DNA from: Botryosphaeria dothidea
Taxonomy: Eukaryota; Ascomycota; Dothideomycetes; Botryosphaeriales; Botryosphaeriaceae
Assembly: GCA_011503125.2 (NCBI GenBank)
Contig: WWBZ02000082.1
Span: 2,852,001 to 2,916,000 of the forward strand
Reading direction: 5' to 3'
DNA: 64,000 nt
Numbering within the stretch: position 1 is the stretch's first letter; each line of letters opens with the position of its first letter. Of the stretch, positions 58,492-64,000 are shown piece after piece. Under the pieces are notes generated by a model, which saw nothing but the letters and a program-made list of their open reading frames with translations, was not told the origin of the DNA and did no database searches. The translations under genes and the position numbers were made by a program.

Positions 58492-58993
58492 CTACCGTGG
58501 CAAATTACCTAGCTCTGTCCCATTGTCCTGCTTCCTTCTGAGGAACGCTGGCATGTTGCGCCAAGTCGAGACCAGCCGCCCAGAGAACCGTCTGATGATT
58601 GTGTTCGGCATTGCTTGTGGACTGAGGATGTTGGTGTTGAGGTATCCTAGAACAGTAAGAAACGCTCCTGTCGCTTGAGTCAGAGTGGCATGAAGGGAAC
58701 TATCAAGCAGCACGACTTACCTTGGCCGATATTACGACGTGCCATCTGAATTACTTCAACGTCCCACTCAGGAATCCGGCTAACTGGTTGCATGCTTGAT
58801 CTCCATCTAGCAATGTCTAGGCGAGTTAGCGAGCACGTGAGCTGGTGAGGCTGAAGGGGGCTGACGAACCTTGACGGAAGAAGGCTTGGCCGTGCCAGAT
58901 GAGCAAGAGGTGGATGACGTGCCCAAAGATCTGAGCAGTCACAAGCAAGGTAGCAGGTAGGGAGATAATCTCTTCGACTCTCAAATTTCCCAT
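58492..58993 (-). CDS. Short protein with hydrophobic N-terminus (member A of a small pair)
   Basis: Exons 58993-58870, 58816-58721 and 58646-58492 (introns 53 and 74 bp) give 124 residues. The N-terminus (MGNLRVEEIISLPATLLVTA) and the following QIFGHVIHLLLIWHG form one membrane-type helix; the rest is basic and polar (IARWRSSM, FSGRLVSTWRNM, FLRRKQDNG). Both introns keep the frame, with donors GTTCGT and GTAAGT and CTAG acceptors. Not a family I recognise. The first 32 residues share 12 identities with the protein at 60,212-60,522, suggesting common origin. A TATA-like element lies about 210 bp upstream. Confidence 0.55.
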
Positions 58994-60211
58994 GCTGAGG
59001 GCAATAGCTTCGCTGAAGAAGTATTTTCAGATTGGTGATGGTGTTTGGTATGCGCTCTCCTGAGCAGTCAAGATTTCGAACAGATGATAGAATAAGATTG
59101 CTATGGTGTGAAGCTTCCAAATGGCTGTAGTGGTTTGAAGTTTGTAAGAGGCACTTGTGAGATGATGCTGTAGATAAAAGTCGAGGGTCGACAGCTCGAC
59201 TTATATATATAGAACGCAGGAAGCAGGGCCCACGATTTTGAGCGGATGGCTGACCAGCAATACGTCCAATGGGAAGGAAGCATCTCGATGTCCAGGCTTG
59301 CTCCCGCCCGTGTTAAGCTCATTGTAGGAATCCATAAGCACGACAAGGCTCGTTTGCTTCGCCTTATTCGTAAAAGGGTGTAGATGGCTGTTGGAAAAGG
59401 TGCAACGATTCAGCCTTTCTTTACCCCTCTATGTGTAGGTATCTGGTGCAAAAAGGGGGGCTTAGCAGCCTGAGTCTGCCTGTCGTCGGTTGTTGGGTGA
59501 TGATGCACAGCCTCCTTTCTGAAGCTTAGCTGCCACGCTGCAAATGGCGAAGAACCCGCATTGTCGAACAGCCAATACCCTTTGCGTCTTAGAGGAGACA
59601 ACGAGAGGGCTCTTTAGGTTCTCTTGGTATACAGGTCTTCTTACATCTAGCTGAGTTGTCTGCTATCTGCACTCTCGATACTTAATGATTGTGAATGAAC
59701 GAACTCACCGAGTGCTGTATGGCAACCAGGGTCACGCAAGCGCTTGCTTGTTGCGCGACACGTGAGTATTTATCGCTGGGCCGGCTGGCACATAAATTTC
59801 GGATAGCGAAAGGCATCTGGTGTCTACCAAGTGACGGGGGCTCGTTTGCAAACGAATGATGCTCTTCTGACTTCCGTTACAGGCAGTTTACAGGCGTGTC
59901 GGATTGTGATTGGTCAGGCGTGCATTGGAAAGCTGCATTCATCATCAAGGTCGAATCCTGTACACCAAGAAATATCATTTATGTACGAAAAGGGATATTT
60001 ACCGGACCATGGAGCTTAGCCAAGGCGAGATACCTCACTTCCTTTTCACAGCTTAAAGATTTCCGCCCCAGCTCAAAATATGCCGAATTCGCCAAAACGC
60101 CACGCTAAAATCCGAAAGTCGCTTCAAACACAATGCCACTCTTCGAGGAGAGCTAAGACGCACAAAACGTCCCTACCACGGTCAGCGCAAAGCCCAAACC
60201 CCTACAAAGCC
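58994..60211. other. Intergenic, no supported gene
   Basis: Upstream of small gene A and downstream of small gene B. Contains the TATA-like element at 59,200 and a short inverted repeat GTCGAG..CTCGAC at about 59,181-59,200. Open frames are short and unconvincing. Confidence 0.45.
59200..59212 (-). promoter_or_regulatory. TATA-like element upstream of small gene A
   Basis: CTATATATATAAG on the minus strand, 207-219 bp before the ATG at 58,993. The position allows a 5' UTR of about 180 bases. Confidence 0.35.
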
Positions 60212-60522
60212 TTATGACGTACAGCGCTTACTCGAATACCGCCGAACAATCGGCGAGCGCTCCACTTCCACAACCCACCCGACGCCCTGACCAGCAGGAG
60301 GTTGCAAAACGATGATGCAGTCGCTCATCTCTGCGAAACCCGTCAGTGACCTCTTGGACGAAAATTCTGCGAGTACTCCAAACCTGGATGGGAGGAGGAA
60401 TGCGAGCACGGCTTGTTGGTCCAGCGGATGAAGATGAGCGGCAGGATGTTGGCCATGATCTGCACGATGTGGAGGACGAGGGTGACGAGGGAGATGATGG
60501 CTTCGTCCGAGAGGTGGGCCAT
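60212..60522 (-). CDS. Short protein with hydrophobic N-terminus (member B of a small pair)
   Basis: Exons 60522-60384 and 60330-60212 with a 53-bp intron (GTTTGG donor, CACTGAC branch site, TTCGCAG acceptor) give 85 residues. N-terminus MAHLSDEAIISLVTLVLHIV then QIMANILPLIFIRW is one membrane-type helix; the remainder (MSDCIIVLQPPAGQGVGWVV, RRYSSKRCTS) is polar and basic at the end. Without splicing the frame stops after 59 codons. The shared pattern with gene A is M-x2-L-x2-E-x-IISL..QI. Function unknown. Confidence 0.5.
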
Positions 60523-62331
60523 GGTTGCGGAGGGTGCTCGGAGGAGGGGTGCGCGGGGTGGAGGGGTTGGCTTGGTGTCGTGTGCATGTATGCGTGGGCG
60601 ATGGTGTCAAGTCAAAATTGGACGGTTTAACAGGAAACTGGAGAGCTTTTGACGAGCGGAAAGCACTGGTGTTAGATTGATTTGAATTGCCAAGTATCAT
60701 GGAAGTACCGCTGTGCGTATATAAAGATCTGTGGAGAGATCTAGCGCTGGGAAACATTTGCGACCGCATGCGCCGCAGGGACGCACGAGTTGCTGAGACG
60801 GGAGCTTACGTGGATGAAGGAGGCTTGAGAGGCTGAAGGGGCGTAGACATTGGTTTCGGCCGGCCAGGAATGCGTGCGAACGCAGGTCCAAAATTGGTGT
60901 GCGTAGGTGTCACCTTGGCAGGCAGCCGCCTCGAGAGGCCAGGTCTGCGGCAGAGCGCGGAGAACATCGTGCATTGAGAGCGTCTGCAAATTGGGAGACC
61001 GCGCTCACATATCATATGCCATTTGTGATACTCCGCATATTCAAGCCCGCAGCAGGTTCTCTGGATGTCAAATCGCGTCAAGGGAAACCTCAATTCACTA
61101 CGTCTTATCAGCTCCTGCTTCAAGGCAACTAGTGCTATCGGACAACCCGACCGCGCAGGCAGACAGGCAGAAGCCACCATGGCCGAAGCACCAATCCTTT
61201 TCATCCCAGCCACACACTGTGTACCCATAAGCAGCGCTTCGCTTGTATCTTGACTTTTCGTCCAACCTGCCCTATGAGTTCATTGTCCGGCATCCGTGCC
61301 CTATGAATACTTCGTCGGATCAGCGCAAGTCCCAAAACACTGCCACGAAAGAATTTGAAAGAAGTGTAGGATCAGACAAAGATGAAAGATGGTAAGGTTG
61401 TTTCTCCAGAGGCCGAGGGCCGTCGGTTGAACTATGCATTGAGTTTGGAACATCATGAAAAGTGCAAGAGTGCGAAGAGAGGGCTTGAACATACCGTGAA
61501 CAAGTATAGAATCGGGCTCGTGTCCTGTAGGTTAGCAGTCAAATGGTGCGCTGCGAGTCTGATGTCATCGTGGCTGGGGACGCGCTACATTTGCACGAAG
61601 CCAGCCACTAAGATGCCAAAATACACGGCAGTCGACGCCAGAAGCACCGTGCTGGCGCGGAGAAGCGTGGACAAGAGCGTTCTGGCGAGGTCGGTTGCGA
61701 GTGGGCGGAGATATCGAAGCTGCTGCTGTTGCGTGGGCGCGACGAGGAAAGAAAACTTTCAGCAAGCGAATCATCCGAGGAATCTCCGGTGGACAGGCAG
61801 CTGGACGGTATTCACGTGATGCGCTCAGAAACCTGGGCTCATCTCCCCTGAGTGAGAAGTAAAACCGGGGCTTTGCAAAGGGTTACGAGGACAGTAGAGG
61901 GCCGTAGTACTGGTCTACGTCACCTTTATGTCACACAGGTAGTCACGGAATTTAGTGATGGAAACGAGGCTCGGCACAAAGCCCTCCGTTTCCTTCGCAG
62001 CAACGCCGACAAGCTACCCCTCTTCCCCGCGCCGATCGTCGATATTCCGAACACCAGATCACGCTCTTCATGAGACAATTCCAGGAACCGGATGCCACGG
62101 GACATTTGGCCGCCAATCGCAGAGGTTAGCCGTTCATTTAGCTCGCAGCTTCCCGCGTTGGATGCGGCCGGAGATGAAATTAGCGATGCTACCGTACAGC
62201 CAGAAACGAGCACCTGCTATTACTGTGCAGCCAAAGGAAAAATAGAGGATTGAAGACTGCAAATAAAATGCTCACTTGCGAAGCTTCCAATCGCCAAGCG
62301 GAATAAGCTTTTGCGTTTTCGAGACCTCACC
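60523..62331. other. Intergenic, no supported gene
   Basis: Between small gene B (-) and the GH27 gene (+), so probably two promoters. Several open frames of 60-145 codons exist without motifs or consistent splice patterns. A palindromic pair AGATCT...AGATCT lies near 60,726-60,742. Confidence 0.45.
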
Positions 62332-63760
62332 ATGGCTTCGAAAATTGTATCCTCGCTTGCAGTCTTTCTTCCCATAACTTCAGCTCTGGTCCTTCCAGAC
62401 GGCGTCGGTAGGCTTCCGGCTCTGGGATGGGAACTCCTGGAACGAGTTCGCCTGCAACATCAGCGAAAGACAATTCCTGACCGCTGCGAACAAATTCATC
62501 GAGCTTGGCTTCAAGGTACCATTGCGACCTCTTGATCGCGCATCATATGTCTGATGGAATTACCATAGGATGCCGGCTATGAATACGTGAACATCGATGA
62601 CTGCTGGTCCGTGAAGGCCGCCGCGACAACACCACAGGACGAATCATCCCAGACTACACCAATTCCCCGACGGCAATCAATGGCACTGCGGTCAAAATCC
62701 ACGACCTCGGCCTGAAGATCGAATTTACAGCAGCGCCGGCGACATTACCTGTGCCGGGTATCCCGCGAGTCTCGGGAACGAAGAGATTGATGCTGCCACC
62801 TGGGCCGAATGGGGGAATCGACTGTATGTGACCTTTGCGCTCAAGTCACCTCAAAGAACGACAGAAACTTACCAGTATAACCTTGTCCAAGACCTCAAAT
62901 ACGACAACTGCGGTGTCCTTAGCAACTGGACCGACGAATGTTCTTTCTGCGTCCCCGACTCCACCAACGATCAACGACTACGTCAACGGCACCTGTACCA
63001 ACAACCACCGGCCTCTGCGGCTCCGACTACGACTGGGACAACTCCTCACCGCGGTCCGCTACCGCCGCATGCGCGACGCGCTCGCGCGCCAAAACCGCAC
63101 CATCCTCTACAGCCTGTGCGACTGGGCCAGGCGGACGTGCAGTCGTGTGGCAACGCCACGGGCAGCTCGTGGCGCATGTCGGGCGACATCACGGCGTCGT
63201 GGCCGCGCATCCTCGAGATCCTCAACGAGAACTCCTTCTACCTCAACAACGTCGACTTCTGGGGCCACCCGGACGCCGACATGCTCGAGGTCGGCAACGG
63301 CGACCTCACGCTGGCCGAGGCGCGCAGCCATTTCGCGCTGTGGGCTGCCATGAAGTCGCCGCTGTTGATCGGGACTGCTTTAGATACGCTGAGCCAGGAT
63401 AACGTCGACATCATGCTCAATAAGTACTTGATCGCGTTTCACCAGGACACTGTGTACGGTAAACCTGCGGCGCCGTACAAGTGGGGCACCAATCCCGATT
63501 GGACGTTTGATGCAGAGAGGCCAGCCGAGTACTGGGCAGGCGAGAGCGTGAACGGAACCCTGGTCTTGATACTGAACACGGATAATGGAACCGTGGAGAA
63601 GACGTCGAGCTGGGCCGAGGTCCCTGGGTTATCGGGGGATGCGAAGTATCAGGTCACGAACGTCTGGACAGAGGAGGATCTGGGATGTATTGGTGATGGC
63701 GTCACGCTTCAGGTTGAGGCTCACGATACTGCTGCCTTGTGGATCCGGGAGAGCTGTTGA
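62332..63760 (+). pseudogene. Secreted GH27 alpha-galactosidase with about ten one-base indels
   Basis: Hydrolyses terminal alpha-1,6-galactosides outside the cell. Exons about 62332-62515, 62569-62823 and 62892-63760. Signal peptide MASKIVSSLAVFLPITSA. Family landmarks appear in order: LPALGW, FIELGFK, YEYVNIDDCW, YLKYDNCG (nucleophile Asp, across the second splice site), RMRDAL, MSGDI (acid/base Asp), LNENSFYLNNVDFWGHPDAD, LRSHFALWAAMKSPLLIG-type, WIRESC end. Between 62,429 and 63,128 they fall in changing frames: slips near 62,430, 62,618, 62,652, 62,663, 62,721, 62,813, 62,966, 63,005, 63,046 and 63,125, nearly all one base in a run of identical bases. From 63,128 to the stop the frame is clean. 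Read literally it cannot make enzyme; real decay and local sequence error are both possible. Confidence 0.75.
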
Positions 63761-64000
63761 ATGATTGGAAAAAATGGTCGATAAGTCTGATAGCGCCCGC
63801 AGAGGATGGTAGACATGTGCCTCCAGACACTTTTCAGAAAGACCGTTCTACACTTCAAGAAAGGGAGAGATCGTGGAAATGAGAAATTCGAGTTCGATAG
63901 GACCAAAGTAAGAATCCCGAAGTAAAGATGGTGAACTTGCGAAAACTTACGGAAGAGACGGAAGAGCCCTGCTTCCTCTGCCGTCTATCCGGTTGATCTT
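63761..64000. other. Window edge, no supported gene
   Basis: 3' flank of the GH27 locus. A minus-strand GTAAGT near 63,948-63,953 could be the donor of a gene continuing beyond the window, but too little sequence is present to say. Confidence 0.3.

Noticed and set aside
61926..62213. 95-codon minus-strand frame with FLELSHEERDLVF
   Set aside because: Faintly F-box-like but no further structure, splice sites or conserved continuation; too weak to call.

Overview
The window is genomic DNA from a filamentous ascomycete (Pezizomycotina). Evidence: protein-coding genes interrupted by many short introns (48-126 bp, GT-AG, CTRAY-like branch points), and typical genes of these fungi: OMP decarboxylase with the filamentous-fungal insertion, a Zn2Cys6 regulator, a Fet3/Ftr1 iron-uptake pair, an SPRY adaptor of the Ssh4/Ear1 type and a DUF1772 protein. 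A Dothideomycete is my guess from the look of the hypothetical proteins, not something the sequence proves.

Layout. 0-13 kb: 3' part of a single-pass Ser-rich membrane protein; URA3/pyrG (-); a small acidic/basic nuclear-type protein (-); an HSPA12-like Hsp70-family ATPase with a Pro-rich N-terminus (-); a WRAP73-like WD40 protein (-). 13.1-23.5 kb: 10.4 kb with no supportable gene, mostly GC-rich with simple repeats. 23.5-25.5 kb: a Zn2Cys6 regulator (-) whose C-terminal half is broken by about six one-base shifts. 25.5-28.6 kb: no gene. 28.6-31.6 kb: transportin/Kap104 (-). 34.4-36.0 kb: Ssh4/Ear1-type SPRY protein (+). 36.4-38.6 kb: MFS anion:cation symporter (-). 39.7-44.5 kb: divergent FET3 ferroxidase (-) and FTR1 iron permease (+), the high-affinity reductive iron uptake complex, sharing a 1.1 kb promoter with a perfect GATA-type iron-regulator site. 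45-51 kb: BTB-like protein, vWA protein and F-box/LRR-like protein, all (+). 51.6-52.3 kb: broken aminoglycoside-phosphotransferase-like gene. 52.4-55.2 kb: large protein with an SRA/YDG-like (modified-cytosine reader) domain (-). 55.7-60.5 kb: small genes, including two short hydrophobic-N-terminus proteins that look related. 62.3-63.8 kb: secreted GH27 alpha-galactosidase with about ten one-base indels.

Most coding regions (about 20 kb) read cleanly once short introns are removed, so the dense frameshifts in the Zn2Cys6 and GH27 genes are local. Whether they are real pseudogenes or poorly polished assembly patches cannot be decided from the sequence. Exon boundaries were worked out by hand from reading-frame continuity, splice signals and expected family motifs; each multi-exon model below closes in frame unless stated. 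No tRNA, rRNA, CRISPR array or intact transposon was recognised.
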